Shown one piece after another: positions 1-9,837 of a DNA stretch of 34,516 bases. The notes beneath the pieces were generated by a model. It searched no databases. It saw only the letters and a list, made by a program, of their open reading frames with translations, and had not been told where the DNA came from. The DNA is taken from contig NCAT01000019.1 in NCBI GenBank assembly GCA_002255575.1, positions 1-34,516 of the forward strand, read 5' to 3'. The DNA is from Acidocella sp. 20-57-95. GTDB lineage: Bacteria > Pseudomonadota > Alphaproteobacteria > Acetobacterales > Acetobacteraceae. Every line of letters starts with the position of its first letter. Position 1 is the first letter of the stretch. The translations under genes were made by a program, and so were the position numbers.

Positions 1-100
1 GACTGTCTCTCCGCCACACCCCCCCTAAAATTGTCGGCTCATTTAACGCAACCTGACAAAAATCATGGCTCGCAAAGCTGCCATGTCTCATCAACTGACC

Positions 101-125
101 TATTATGGTGCATTGCACAATAATA
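101..125. promoter_or_regulatory. 25-bp near-perfect palindrome, candidate operator
   Basis: Outer arms TATTAT (101-106) and ATAATA (120-125) and inner arms GTGCA (108-112) and TGCAC (114-118) are centred on T113. Only the pair 107/119 is mismatched. A TATAAC hexamer at 132-137 just downstream could be a -10 box, which would put the palindrome over the -35 region, a normal place for a repressor site. The core GTGCA-N-TGCAC resembles TGC/GCA dyads bound by PhaR-type regulators of alphaproteobacterial phasin genes, but this assignment is from memory and tentative. The small gene at 205 is the only downstream target in the window. Confidence 0.5.
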
Positions 126-204
126 CTGTGATATAACGATGTGGAGTAACAGGACGGAAGCGTTCTTCCCCGTGGGTTACCCTAGATGATGAAGGACATG
201 GATT

Positions 205-381
205 ATGAATGACATCAAAAATATGCGCGGGTTAAAATTATACCCTGCGGAATACAGCCTACAGCTCTGGCAGGCACAGACCATTGCAGACGCCGTCAGG
301 CAAATTAGCAACTGGCTCAGCCGCCAATTCTCGAAGGCAAGCAGCCGCAATCAGGTAGGGTTTGCCTGGCGCCTGCACTAA
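205..381 (+). CDS. Small hypothetical protein, 58 aa
   Basis: An ATG at 205 is preceded by AAGGA (192-196) with an 8-nt spacer, and the frame runs 58 codons to TAA at 379-381. The product is unrecognised. It starts MNDIKNMRGLKLYP, has a Gln/Trp/Ala-containing probable helix (about residues 17-42) and a basic, Ser-rich C-terminus. No signal peptide, membrane segment or Cys is present. Its stop overlaps the stop of the convergent lipoprotein gene by 3 bases, so the two genes are packed tail to tail. Upstream lie the palindrome at 101-125 and a nested inverted repeat at 146-180 (GTAAC/GTTAC outside, GGAAG/CTTCC inside) that would fold in the 5' leader. The good ribosome-binding site and exact abutment argue for a real gene. 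Function is unknown. Confidence 0.55.
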   Translation: MNDIKNMRGLKLYPAEYSLQLWQAQTIADAVRQISNWLSRQFSKASSRNQVGFAWRLH

Positions 382-761
382 TTTGTGGCAGGGACCGGCA
401 CAGCCTGACCGGTTGGTTGAAAAACGGTCTGTGGCGTCACTGGCGGGGATATATCAGCTGCGTTTACCGGTGCATTATCACTAGGAAGCTTAGCTGAAGG
501 CGGTAATGGGGTGGATGCCGCGAGTTGGTCTCGTATTTGGGCATCAATCCGTGCTTGCACGCGCTTGCCAACAGCATAGCCGGCAGAATAGCCGGCCTCA
601 AACGCTTTGTGGACAGCATCTGCATTTGGCGGCACCGCCGCCGCGACAGGTGCAGCGGCCGGCTGCGGCGGCGCTGTTTGCGCGGTACACCCAGCCAATG
701 CCAAGCCGATAATGGCGATGACATGAATTGCCGCATAACGGGGCGGTTGAAGAATATTCAT
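378..761 (-). CDS. Small Ala/Pro-rich lipoprotein, 127 aa
   Basis: The N-terminal hydrophobic stretch (residues 11-24) ends in the lipobox LAGC with Cys25, so the product should be a lipid-anchored envelope protein. Residues 26-45 are Ala/Pro/Gln-rich. A short AGYSAGYAVGKRVQARID segment (about 56-73) follows, with a Gly-x3-Gly pattern also seen in small alphaproteobacterial lipoproteins. The C-terminal third is Pro/Val-rich and probably disordered. I recognise no catalytic domain. The gene lies 57 bp downstream of the sirtuin gene on the same strand with no terminator between, so the two may be co-transcribed. The Shine-Dalgarno sequence is weak (TAGGCG). The gene is probably real but its function is unknown. 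Confidence 0.75.
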   Translation of the reverse strand: MNILQPPRYAAIHVIAIIGLALAGCTAQTAPPQPAAAPVAAAVPPNADAVHKAFEAGYSAGYAVGKRVQARIDAQIRDQLAASTPLPPSAKLPSDNAPVNAADISPPVTPQTVFQPTGQAVPVPATN

Positions 762-818
762 TTATTACGCCTAGCAACCGCACGCAGGTCTGCAAAGGGT
801 TTTCAGTGACTGGCCTCA

Positions 819-1529
819 TCAAAGAACAGTGCCCGACGCCAGCAAATCACGCACCAACGCCGTCACGCCGATCGTTGCTGGTTCCGCGATCACCCGATGG
901 AAGCTTGCTACACCGGTGGGCTGCGGATTAACCTCAATGGTTAAGCAATCACCGCCATTCTGGTTGGCCATCGCAGCGAAAGCAGCCGCCGGGTAAACTT
1001 GGCCGGATGTCCCAATCGCCACAAAAATATCGGCCTGGGCGATGGCGGTATAGATACGATCCAGATGGTAGGGCACTTCGCCGAACCACACGATATCTGG
1101 GCGTAAATTGCCAGTCGTCCGGCAGGTCTGGCAGCTTATGTCCAGGCTGGCATCCTCTTCATGATACACCACCGCCTCACAACGCGCGCAGCGCAGCTTG
1201 CGGAGCTCGCCGTGCATATGCAGCAGGCTTTCGCTGCCTGCCCGCTCATGCAGGTCATCGACATTCTGGGTGATCAGCAAAAACCCACCCCGCCATTCCC
1301 GCTCTAACCTCGCCAGCGCGATATGAGCGGCGTTTGGCAGGACGCTCTTCAACTGGGCGCGACGCAAATTATAAAATCGGTGAACCATCTCGGGGTCGCG
1401 TTGAAAGGCCTGGGGCGAGGCCACATCCTCAATGCGGTGCCGTTCCCAGAGCCCATTGGCGTCACGGAAAGTGCTGATACCAGATTCAGCAGAAATACCA
1501 GCGCCAGTTAAAATAACGAGGTTTGCCAT
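819..1529 (-). CDS. cobB: NAD-dependent protein deacylase, SIRT5/CobB type
   Basis: This 236-aa sirtuin removes acyl groups from lysines using NAD+, releasing nicotinamide and O-acyl-ADP-ribose. Visible motifs are GAGIS at 9-13 (NAD binding), FRD at 21-23, QNVD at 88-91, catalytic His106 in HMHGE, a four-Cys zinc site (C114, C117, C133, C136), RPD-x-VWFGE at 143-151 and GTS at about 173-175. Tyr53 and Arg56 in FYNLRR match the Tyr/Arg pair that lets class III sirtuins such as SIRT5 and E. coli CobB accept succinyl or malonyl lysine, so desuccinylase activity is likely. Length is normal for bacterial CobB. No clear Shine-Dalgarno precedes the ATG. The gene is divergent from cysK, and the downstream lipoprotein gene may share its transcript. 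Confidence 0.93.
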   Translation of the reverse strand: MANLVILTGAGISAESGISTFRDANGLWERHRIEDVASPQAFQRDPEMVHRFYNLRRAQLKSVLPNAAHIALARLEREWRGGFLLITQNVDDLHERAGSESLLHMHGELRKLRCARCEAVVYHEEDASLDISCQTCRTTGNLRPDIVWFGEVPYHLDRIYTAIAQADIFVAIGTSGQVYPAAAFAAMANQNGGDCLTIEVNPQPTGVASFHRVIAEPATIGVTALVRDLLASGTVL

Positions 1530-1538
1530 GCCACTATT

Positions 1539-1652
1539 TCAGTAAGACAACACGCCAAGCTTCTCAATGTCTGCCATGCTGGCCGACCCTATCCAGACAA
1601 GTTTGGTCGGGTTATGAAAGCGCTCGATAAACGGCTGCTGCCCAAGCTTCAT
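1539..1652 (-). CDS. Possible 37-aa ORF upstream of cobB
   Basis: An ATG at 1652 opens a 37-codon frame ending in TGA at 1539-1541, 9 bp before the cobB start. The peptide begins MKLGQQPFIERFHNPTKLVW and ends LGVLSY. It has the balanced composition of a real protein tail rather than a shadow frame. It could be a leader peptide for cobB, or the remnant 3' end of a gene whose 5' part has been lost. Against it, no Shine-Dalgarno precedes the ATG, and the start lies against the ribosome-binding site of cysK on the other strand. Low confidence. Confidence 0.22.
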   Translation of the reverse strand: MKLGQQPFIERFHNPTKLVWIGSASMADIEKLGVLSY

Positions 1653-1663
1653 AAGGAGTTTCC

Positions 1664-2596
1664 ATGAAAATCGCCCAAGATGTCACCGCCCTGATTGGCC
1701 ATACGCCGCTGGTCCGCATCAACCGCCTGGGCGCTGGGTTACCGGGTAATATCGTTGCGAAGCTGGAATTCTATAACCCGTCCAATTCAGTGAAAGACCG
1801 CATCGCGGTTTCGATGATCGAAGCGGCCGAAAAAGCCGGGCTCCTCACTTCAGACAGCGTGGTGGTGGAACCTACTTCCGGCAACACCGGCATTGGCCTT
1901 GCCATGGTGTGCGCCGCCAAAGGCTATAAATGCATCATCGTGATGCCAGATACCATGAGCAAGGAGCGCCGGGCGGTGCTGCGGGCCTATGGTGCGGAGC
2001 TGGTTCTCACCCCCGGCCCGGACGGCATTGGCGGCTCCATCCGCAAGGCCGAAGAAATTGTGGCCTCCGGCAAAAATTATTTCATGCCGCAGCAATTTAG
2101 CAATATCGCCAACCCTGATGTGCATCGCCGCACCACCGCCGAGGAAATCTGGGCGGATACTGACGGCAAGGTTGATTTTCTGGTCTCCGGTGTCGGCACT
2201 GGTGGCACCATCACCGGCGTTGCGGAAGTGATCAAAGCCCGTAAGCCATCCTTCAAAGCGGTCGCGGTCGAACCAGACGCATCGCCTGTGCTCTCCGGTG
2301 GCCCCAAAGGCCCGCATGTGATTCAAGGCATTGGCGCCGGCTTCGTGCCCGCCGTACTTAACACCCATATATACGACGAGATTATTCGCGTGACGAATGA
2401 CGACACGCTGGTCACCGCGCGCCGCGCCGCCCGGGAAGAAGGGCTGTTGGTTGGTATCTCTTCCGGCGCGTCTTTATGGGCAGCTTTGCAGCTAGCTGCG
2501 CGGCCAGAGAATGCCGGGAAACTGATTGTCGCAATTGTCGCCTCCTATGGTGAACGCTACCTCAGTACTGCTTTGTTCTCCGGCCTACTGGATTAG
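1664..2596 (+). CDS. cysK: Cysteine synthase A (O-acetylserine sulfhydrylase)
   Basis: This cytoplasmic PLP enzyme converts O-acetyl-L-serine and sulfide to L-cysteine and acetate, the last step of assimilatory cysteine synthesis. The PLP lysine is K44 in NSVKDR. The substrate loop TSGNTG is at 71-76, the phosphate-cradle GTGGT at 178-182 and GISSGAS at 264-270. The C-terminal [13 protein letters not shown] block and the 310-aa length are typical of CysK rather than CysM. The start is well set by AAGGAG about 6 nt before ATG 1664. A FUSC transporter gene begins 3 bp after the stop, so cysK appears to be the promoter-proximal gene of a cysK-efflux transcript. That grouping has no obvious metabolic logic. 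Confidence 0.96.
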   Translation: MKIAQDVTALIGHTPLVRINRLGAGLPGNIVAKLEFYNPSNSVKDRIAVSMIEAAEKAGLLTSDSVVVEPTSGNTGIGLAMVCAAKGYKCIIVMPDTMSKERRAVLRAYGAELVLTPGPDGIGGSIRKAEEIVASGKNYFMPQQFSNIANPDVHRRTTAEEIWADTDGKVDFLVSGVGTGGTITGVAEVIKARKPSFKAVAVEPDASPVLSGGPKGPHVIQGIGAGFVPAVLNTHIYDEIIRVTNDDTLVTARRAAREEGLLVGISSGASLWAALQLAARPENAGKLIVAIVASYGERYLSTALFSGLLD

Positions 2597-2599
2597 TTA

Positions 2600-4621
2600 T
2601 TGCCGACCATTAGCGAGCTTGTTTTCGCGTTAAAGACATTTCTGGGGGCTATGCTTGCCCTCGGGCTCGCATTTTGGTTGGGGCTGGACAATCCATATTG
2701 GTCGATGGCCACCGCCTATATCGTGGCCCAACCGCTTACCGGGGCTATGCGCTCAAAGGCGCTCTACCGGCTCATTGGCACGTCGGTCGGCGGCGTCGCA
2801 GCGGTTATTCTGGTACCTAATCTCGCTGATTCGCCTTTGTTGCTAAGTCTCGCTTTTGCGCTCTGGATTGGGTTTTGCCTGTATTTATCGCTGCTCGACC
2901 GTTCCCCACGCGCCTATTTATTTATGCTGGCAGGCTACACGGCCGCCATCATCGGCTTCCCGAGCGTTGCAGACCCTAACCATATTTTTGAAACGGCGCT
3001 CACCCGGGTTGAAGAAATTTCCATCGGCATCGCCTGCACCACTTTGGTTGGCACAATTTTCTTCCCCCGCCCGCTTGGCCCGGTGCTAGCGGCCCGTATC
3101 CTGGCCTGGGTGAAACCGGCGGTGGATTGGGCAGTCGCCGCCTTGGCCGGGCGTGAGGAGGATACGGCCACGCGCGCGGCCAGGCGCCGCCTGGCGGCTG
3201 AGGCTGTCGATGTCAGCATGATGATCAGTCAGCTTGCGTACGATACCTCGCATCTACAATCAGCCACCCGGCATATTGAACGGCTGCGACTATACGTGCT
3301 CAGCCTGATGCCGGTGTTAAGCTCCATCGGTGACCGGGTGGCGCAGTTACAAAAAATTGATGGTATCACGCCACCTTTGCAAAAATTGCTGAATGAGATT
3401 GCAGCCTGGATCAAAGATGGCGGGGCGCAGCACGTACCCACCCAACTGGAAGCGGACATCACCGCCCTAGAGTCTGCCGGTGAACCCACTTTAACGTGGG
3501 CGGGTATTTTGCGCACCACGTTGCTGGTACGTCTGCATGAGCTGGTGAGTATGGTCCGCCATTCGCGCGCCATTCGTGCGCATGTGGTTGATAACGACCC
3601 CGCCCCACCCGAACGCCTGACATCCGACATGATTAAGCGCCAGCAGGTCCGCGACCATGGGTTGGCATTGCTCTCCGCGCTGGCTGCCGCACTCGCCATA
3701 TTACTTGTGTGTGGTTTCTGGATATTTACAACTTGGCCCGCCGGCGCCGGCGCCGCGATTATGGTTGCCGTGGCATGTTCATTCTTTGCAGCACAGGATG
3801 ATCCTGCCCCCGCGATCGCGCTGATGACCCGCAACGCGCTGATCGTGGTGGTCGCCGACGCCATTTATGGTTTTGCAATCCTGCCGCGGGTGGAAACCTT
3901 TCCCGAACTGATGTTGGCGCTACTCCCCGCCGGGCTCATGATCGGCGTGCTGGTCTCACGCCCTGCAACGTTTGGCACCGGCATGGTGATGGGTGCGGTG
4001 GGCGCCACCACACTCGCCCTTAGTAACGGCTATGCCGGGGATTTTGCATCTTACATAAATGGCTGTTGCGGCCTGATATTCGGCTTATTGTCCGCTTTGG
4101 TCATCACCCGGTTGATCCGCTCGGTCGGTGCCGCTTGGAGTGCCCGCCGGCTACTGCAAGCCGGCTGGCGCGACATTGCGGCTGCCGCGGCCCCGAATGC
4201 AAACCATGACCGTGCGCACCTGACCGGCATTATGATGGACCGCCTGGGCTTGCTGATGCCGCGTCTCGCCGCGGTTTCACCCGGCGCTGATATTGCCGCC
4301 GCCGATGCGCTGACGGACCTGCGGGTGGGGCTGAACATCATTGGCCTGCAACGGGAGATGGCGTTTCTCTCATCCGCAGAGCAGGCGCGTAATGTGGCTG
4401 TGCTGGCGGGCGTGGCGGCGCATTATCAGGGCAACCCGTTAAAGCCCACCGATCCATCCTTATTGCAGAATATCGATACCGCAATTGACGGCCTTATCAA
4501 AACCCCGGTTTTGGCCCAGAGCCGCCCACATAAGGAAACATTAATGATGCTGGTTGGCTTGCGCATCGTGTTATTTCCAGTCGCCCCGCCGCCGTTTCGA
4601 GATATGGTGCTGGCTGCATGA
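2600..4621 (+). CDS. aaeB: FUSC/AaeB-family aromatic acid exporter, inner-membrane subunit
   Basis: This 673-aa integral membrane protein of the FUSC (fusaric acid resistance/AaeB) family is the transporter part of a tripartite-like pump for aromatic carboxylic acids. The N-terminal half has about six hydrophobic segments (residues 1-155), with the family-typical PYWSMATAYIVAQPL and SKALYRLIGTSVGG blocks. A long soluble, mostly helical region (about 160-345) follows, then a second membrane bundle (about 350-510) and a soluble C-terminus. The start is TTG at 2600, 3 bp after the cysK stop, probably by translational coupling. The protein aligns from MPTISEL, where relatives begin. The TGA stop overlaps the next ATG (ATGA). 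Family membership is clear, the substrate is inferred, and the gene symbol is by analogy. Confidence 0.85.
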   Translation: MPTISELVFALKTFLGAMLALGLAFWLGLDNPYWSMATAYIVAQPLTGAMRSKALYRLIGTSVGGVAAVILVPNLADSPLLLSLAFALWIGFCLYLSLLDRSPRAYLFMLAGYTAAIIGFPSVADPNHIFETALTRVEEISIGIACTTLVGTIFFPRPLGPVLAARILAWVKPAVDWAVAALAGREEDTATRAARRRLAAEAVDVSMMISQLAYDTSHLQSATRHIERLRLYVLSLMPVLSSIGDRVAQLQKIDGITPPLQKLLNEIAAWIKDGGAQHVPTQLEADITALESAGEPTLTWAGILRTTLLVRLHELVSMVRHSRAIRAHVVDNDPAPPERLTSDMIKRQQVRDHGLALLSALAAALAILLVCGFWIFTTWPAGAGAAIMVAVACSFFAAQDDPAPAIALMTRNALIVVVADAIYGFAILPRVETFPELMLALLPAGLMIGVLVSRPATFGTGMVMGAVGATTLALSNGYAGDFASYINGCCGLIFGLLSALVITRLIRSVGAAWSARRLLQAGWRDIAAAAAPNANHDRAHLTGIMMDRLGLLMPRLAAVSPGADIAAADALTDLRVGLNIIGLQREMAFLSSAEQARNVAVLAGVAAHYQGNPLKPTDPSLLQNIDTAIDGLIKTPVLAQSRPHKETLMMLVGLRIVLFPVAPPPFRDMVLAA

Positions 4622-4824
4622 TCGGTGAAATCGACCTTTATGGCGTGCTGTGCCCGCCATTGCTTATCTGGTTGGCCATCGCTTTGCTGCTGTCGGCCGC
4701 TTTGCGATATGTGCTGAACCGCAGCGGCTTTTACCGCTATGTCTGGCACCGGCCATTATTCGACCTAGCCTTGCTGGTCATGTTGCTGGCGGGTGTTTCG
4801 GCACTTGCCAATCATATTTTCTAA
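4618..4824 (+). CDS. aaeX: DUF1656 / AaeX-like small membrane protein
   Basis: This 68-aa protein has two hydrophobic helices (about residues 12-29 and 46-64) separated by a polar loop rich in Tyr and Arg (RYVLNRSGFYRYVWHRPLFD). The opening EIDLYGVLCPPLL matches the DUF1656 family, whose members sit between the FUSC subunit and the HlyD-like adaptor in AaeXAB-type pumps. The ATG overlaps the stop of the upstream gene by 4 bases (ATGA), so translation is coupled. The precise role of AaeX in the pump is not established. Here it is presumably an accessory inner-membrane component. Confidence 0.82.
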   Translation: MIGEIDLYGVLCPPLLIWLAIALLLSAALRYVLNRSGFYRYVWHRPLFDLALLVMLLAGVSALANHIF

Positions 4825-4837
4825 GTCTGGACCTTCA

Positions 4838-5704
4838 ATGACCAACACATCGTTCCTCCCACGTTTTCTCATCACCTGTGCCGCCGTGCTGGTTGCAGCA
4901 TTTTTCGCTTGGCAATTATGGGTATATTACATGCTGGCCCCCTGGACGCGTGATGGCCGTGTGCGCGCGGATATTGTGGAAGTCGCCCCCGATGAATCTG
5001 GCTTGGTCTCCGATGTTTATGTGCATGATAATCAATTCGTGCATGTGGGTGATCCGCTATTTCAAATCGATAATGTGCGGTTCACGGTCGCTTTGCAGGC
5101 GGCGCAAGCGACGGTTGCCAAGGACAAAGCAGCTTTGGCGCAAGCAGTTGCCGATGCCAGGCGCTACAATGGCCTGCCCGGCAATGCGGTATCGAGCGAA
5201 ACACGTGATCAGAGCAACACCGCCGTGCTGGAAGCGCAAGCCGAATTGGACCAAGCCAACGCCAATGAAGCTGAAGCTGTCCTGAACCTAACCCGTGCCA
5301 CTGTTCGTGCCACCGTGAACGGCACCATCACAAACTTCTCGATGCGCCCTGGGGATTTTGTCTCACGCGGGAGCGCAATCGCGGCTTTGGTGGATTCTGG
5401 TTCGCTTTATGTCGATGGCTATTTTGAAGAAACCAAACTTCCACGCATCGCCGTGGGTGATGCTGCCCGTGTAACATTGCTCGGCGGCGGCCCGGTTTTA
5501 CAGGGGCATGTTGAGAGCATCGATGCCGGCATCACCGACCATGAGCGTTCCGCCAGTCCTAATCTGTTGGCTGATGTGAACCCAACTTTCACCTGGGTGC
5601 GACTTGCGCAACGTGTACCAGTTCGCATCACGCTTGATAATGTGCCAGCCAACACGCGCTTGATTGCAGGCCTCACCGCTACTGTCGAAGTCGAACCGAA
5701 ATAG
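4838..5704 (+). CDS. aaeA: HlyD/AaeA-type membrane fusion protein of the efflux pump
   Basis: This periplasmic adaptor links the FUSC pump to an outer-membrane channel. A single N-terminal anchor (about residues 8-28) is followed by the barrel-sandwich half-motif (VRADIVEVAPDESGLVSDVYV), a helical hairpin rich in Ala/Gln (about 80-155), the second half-motif (VRATVNGTITNFSMRPGDFV) and a beta-barrel (GSLYVDGYFEETKLPRI). At 288 aa it matches AaeA/EmrA-like adaptors. The frame is open back to a GTG at 4793 inside the upstream gene, but ATG 4838 gives the usual short cytoplasmic tail before the anchor and lies 13 bp after the DUF1656 stop. No outer-membrane factor gene lies nearby, so the channel must be encoded elsewhere. 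Confidence 0.9.
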   Translation: MTNTSFLPRFLITCAAVLVAAFFAWQLWVYYMLAPWTRDGRVRADIVEVAPDESGLVSDVYVHDNQFVHVGDPLFQIDNVRFTVALQAAQATVAKDKAALAQAVADARRYNGLPGNAVSSETRDQSNTAVLEAQAELDQANANEAEAVLNLTRATVRATVNGTITNFSMRPGDFVSRGSAIAALVDSGSLYVDGYFEETKLPRIAVGDAARVTLLGGGPVLQGHVESIDAGITDHERSASPNLLADVNPTFTWVRLAQRVPVRITLDNVPANTRLIAGLTATVEVEPK

Positions 5705-5720
5705 AGTCGGACTGCTGATG

Positions 5721-5739
5721 GTCATGGCCAAATCATGAC
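5721..5739. repeat. Short inverted repeat after the efflux operon
   Basis: GTCATG (5721-5726) and CATGAC (5734-5739) form a perfect 6-bp inverted repeat around a 7-nt AT-rich spacer, 16 bp after the efflux operon stop. No T-run follows, so it is a poor intrinsic terminator. It could be an operator for the small gene at 5821. Confidence 0.25.
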
Positions 5740-5820
5740 GCGTTCGACATAAATCTCTCAATGTATCCATCATCAGGGCGGCCCACATAGCAATTATAGA
5801 CGTTATGAGGGAGCGGTGTC

Positions 5821-5969
5821 GTGAGATTACTACTAATAATTCTGCTTGTTTTGCTACTATTCGGCGGTGGCTTTGGCCTGCATGGTGGCATGTTTATGGG
5901 CTCAGGCGGTATTTATTACGGCGGCGGTCTCGGTCTGCTTTTGATTATTGTGATCGTATTCCTGATACT

Positions 5970-5973
<4 letters not shown>
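5821..5973 (+). CDS. DUF3309-like 50-aa membrane peptide
   Basis: A GTG at 5821 is preceded by AGGGAG (5808-5813) with a 7-nt spacer, and the frame runs 50 codons to TAG. The product is a hydrophobic N-terminal helix ([17 protein letters not shown]), a short Gly/Met/His/Tyr loop and a second hydrophobic segment ([15 protein letters not shown]). This Leu-rich / Gly-rich / Leu-rich pattern is what I associate with the DUF3309 family of tiny alphaproteobacterial membrane proteins, whose function is unknown. The stop overlaps the convergent kdsA stop by 4 bases. The gene is 116 bp from the efflux operon and probably has its own promoter. The gene call is fairly confident and the family assignment is moderate. 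Confidence 0.65.
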
Positions 5974-8422
<2,449 letters not shown>

Positions 8423-8466
8423 TCATACATGAGTCGTAGAAAAAGCGAGAGGGGGGGGCGTTAAGT

Positions 8467-8907
8467 TTAGTTGCTCTTTGGCTGCGCCGGCGCAGCGGGT
8501 GCCGGTACAGCTGGTGCTGGCACCGCGGGTACGGCTGGCACTGGGCTGGCCGGTCGCGCGTCAGCCGGGGTTTGCGGCAGCGCCGGGACCGCAGCACCAG
8601 GTGCCGGCACGCCAGGTATCGGCGTGCTGGGGGTGTTTGCCAGCGGAGCGGCCAAAATTGCCGCCGCACTGTTTGACGACCCACCTTTATACAGCAACGC
8701 TAGGCTAAGGGAGAGTACGAAAAACGCTGTACCCAGAATCGCAGTGGTCCGGGTGAGTAAGTTCGCCGTGCCGCGGCCAGACATAAAGCTGCCCATGCCC
8801 TGGCCGCCGCCAAGACCCAACCCGCCGCCCTCGCTACGCTGGATCAGCACCACGCCGATCAGCGCGATGGTGACGAAAACATGCAGAACGAGAAGAACCT
8901 TGATCAT
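8467..8907 (-). CDS. secG: Preprotein translocase subunit SecG with Ala/Pro-rich tail
   Basis: SecG is the small, non-essential partner of SecYE that assists SecA-driven export across the inner membrane. Two hydrophobic helices (about residues 3-23 and 52-72) flank the family loop QRSEGGGLGLGGGQGMGSFM at 23-42, which is diagnostic. At 146 aa it exceeds the E. coli protein (110 aa). The extra length is a C-terminal tail (about 78-146) made almost wholly of Ala, Pro and Val in VPA/PAP-type repeats, probably disordered and ending in a polar QPKSN. It sits between tpiA and pyrG, a frequent alphaproteobacterial arrangement, and is probably co-transcribed with both. Confidence 0.92.
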   Translation of the reverse strand: MIKVLLVLHVFVTIALIGVVLIQRSEGGGLGLGGGQGMGSFMSGRGTANLLTRTTAILGTAFFVLSLSLALLYKGGSSNSAAAILAAPLANTPSTPIPGVPAPGAAVPALPQTPADARPASPVPAVPAVPAPAVPAPAAPAQPKSN

Positions 8908-8960
8908 CCGAGACCTTGCTGAAAATTTACTGGCGTTGCCACCTTATGAAGATGCGGCTT

Positions 8961-9692
8961 CTAAACAACCCGCGCGCTGGCAGCAATGGCCGTAAAGTCC
9001 GCCGCCACCAAGCTGGCCCCGCCAACCAGCGCCCCACCGACCTCCGGTAGTGCTAAAATGGCCGAAGCATTGCTCGGTTTGACCGATCCACCATATAAAA
9101 TGAGGGTTTTGGCACCGTTAGCCCCAAACCGGGCCACCAGAGCAGCACGAATTGCTGCATGCATGGCCGTTATGTCAGCCTCGGTTGGGGTCTTGCCGGT
9201 CCCAATGGCCCAGATCGGCTCATAGGCCACCAGCCCAGTAAAATCATCCGGCAAACTATGGGTAAGTTGGCTGCAAACCACATTTTCGGCCTCGCCCACG
9301 TCGCGTTCAGCTTCAGACTCGCCAACACATACAATCGGTATCAGCCGCGCCGCCAACGCGGTTTTCACCTTACCGGCCACCACCGCATTGCTCTCCGCAT
9401 GGTCTGCCCGGCGCTCAGAATGGCCTAAAATCACGTAACTGGCGCCAATTTCCTTTAGTAAGGCTGCCGCCACATCCCCGGTATGGGCGCCAGATATATT
9501 CGCGTGGCAATCCTGCGCACCAAGGCCGATCTCGGAGCCAGCAAGTGCCGCCGCAAAGGCTGGTAATAGCGGGAAGGGGGGGCAGACAATCAGTTGGGCC
9601 GGGGTATTAGCCGCTTGCAAAGCCGCTGCGTACGCGGCAACCCCAGTTAGGCTGCCACTCATCTTCCAGTTTCCGGCAATTACTTGGCGCAT
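8961..9692 (-). CDS. tpiA: Triosephosphate isomerase
   Basis: It interconverts dihydroxyacetone phosphate and glyceraldehyde 3-phosphate. Catalytic residues are Lys10 (GNWKM), His91 (ILGHSERR) and Glu158 (AYEPIWAIGTGKTPT). The phosphate-binding YGGSVKP lies near the C-terminus. Three in-frame ATGs stand at 9698, 9695 and 9692. AGGGG (9703-9699) abuts the first and is 6 nt from the third, so the third gives correct Shine-Dalgarno spacing and a 243-aa protein starting MRQVIAGNWK as in relatives. It is the first gene of a tpiA-secG-pyrG-kdsA run. The terminator of the cold-shock gene lies about 70 bp upstream, so tpiA should have its own promoter, which I could not pick out. Confidence 0.96.
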   Translation of the reverse strand: MRQVIAGNWKMSGSLTGVAAYAAALQAANTPAQLIVCPPFPLLPAFAAALAGSEIGLGAQDCHANISGAHTGDVAAALLKEIGASYVILGHSERRADHAESNAVVAGKVKTALAARLIPIVCVGESEAERDVGEAENVVCSQLTHSLPDDFTGLVAYEPIWAIGTGKTPTEADITAMHAAIRAALVARFGANGAKTLILYGGSVKPSNASAILALPEVGGALVGGASLVAADFTAIAASARVV

Positions 9693-9765
9693 CATCATCC
9701 CCTGTTGGGCTCAGCCGGTAGCGCGTCGTTGGCTTGCTGACAATCACGGCAACGCCGAGCTGCAA

Positions 9766-9806
9766 TAAAAAGAGCGCAAATCAGCCATTCAGGCCAATTC
9801 ACGCTC
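9766..9806 (-). terminator. Rho-independent terminator of the cold-shock gene
   Basis: On the minus strand a 15-bp stem with four G-T wobbles (left arm GAGCGTGAATTGGCC, right arm GGCTGATTTGCGCTC) closes a TGAAT loop at 9772-9806. It is followed directly by TTTTTAT. It starts 32 bp after the cold-shock stop codon and insulates tpiA from that transcript. Confidence 0.88.
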
Positions 9807-9837
9807 CTTGAATCAACGTCTCAGAAAAAAGCTTGGC

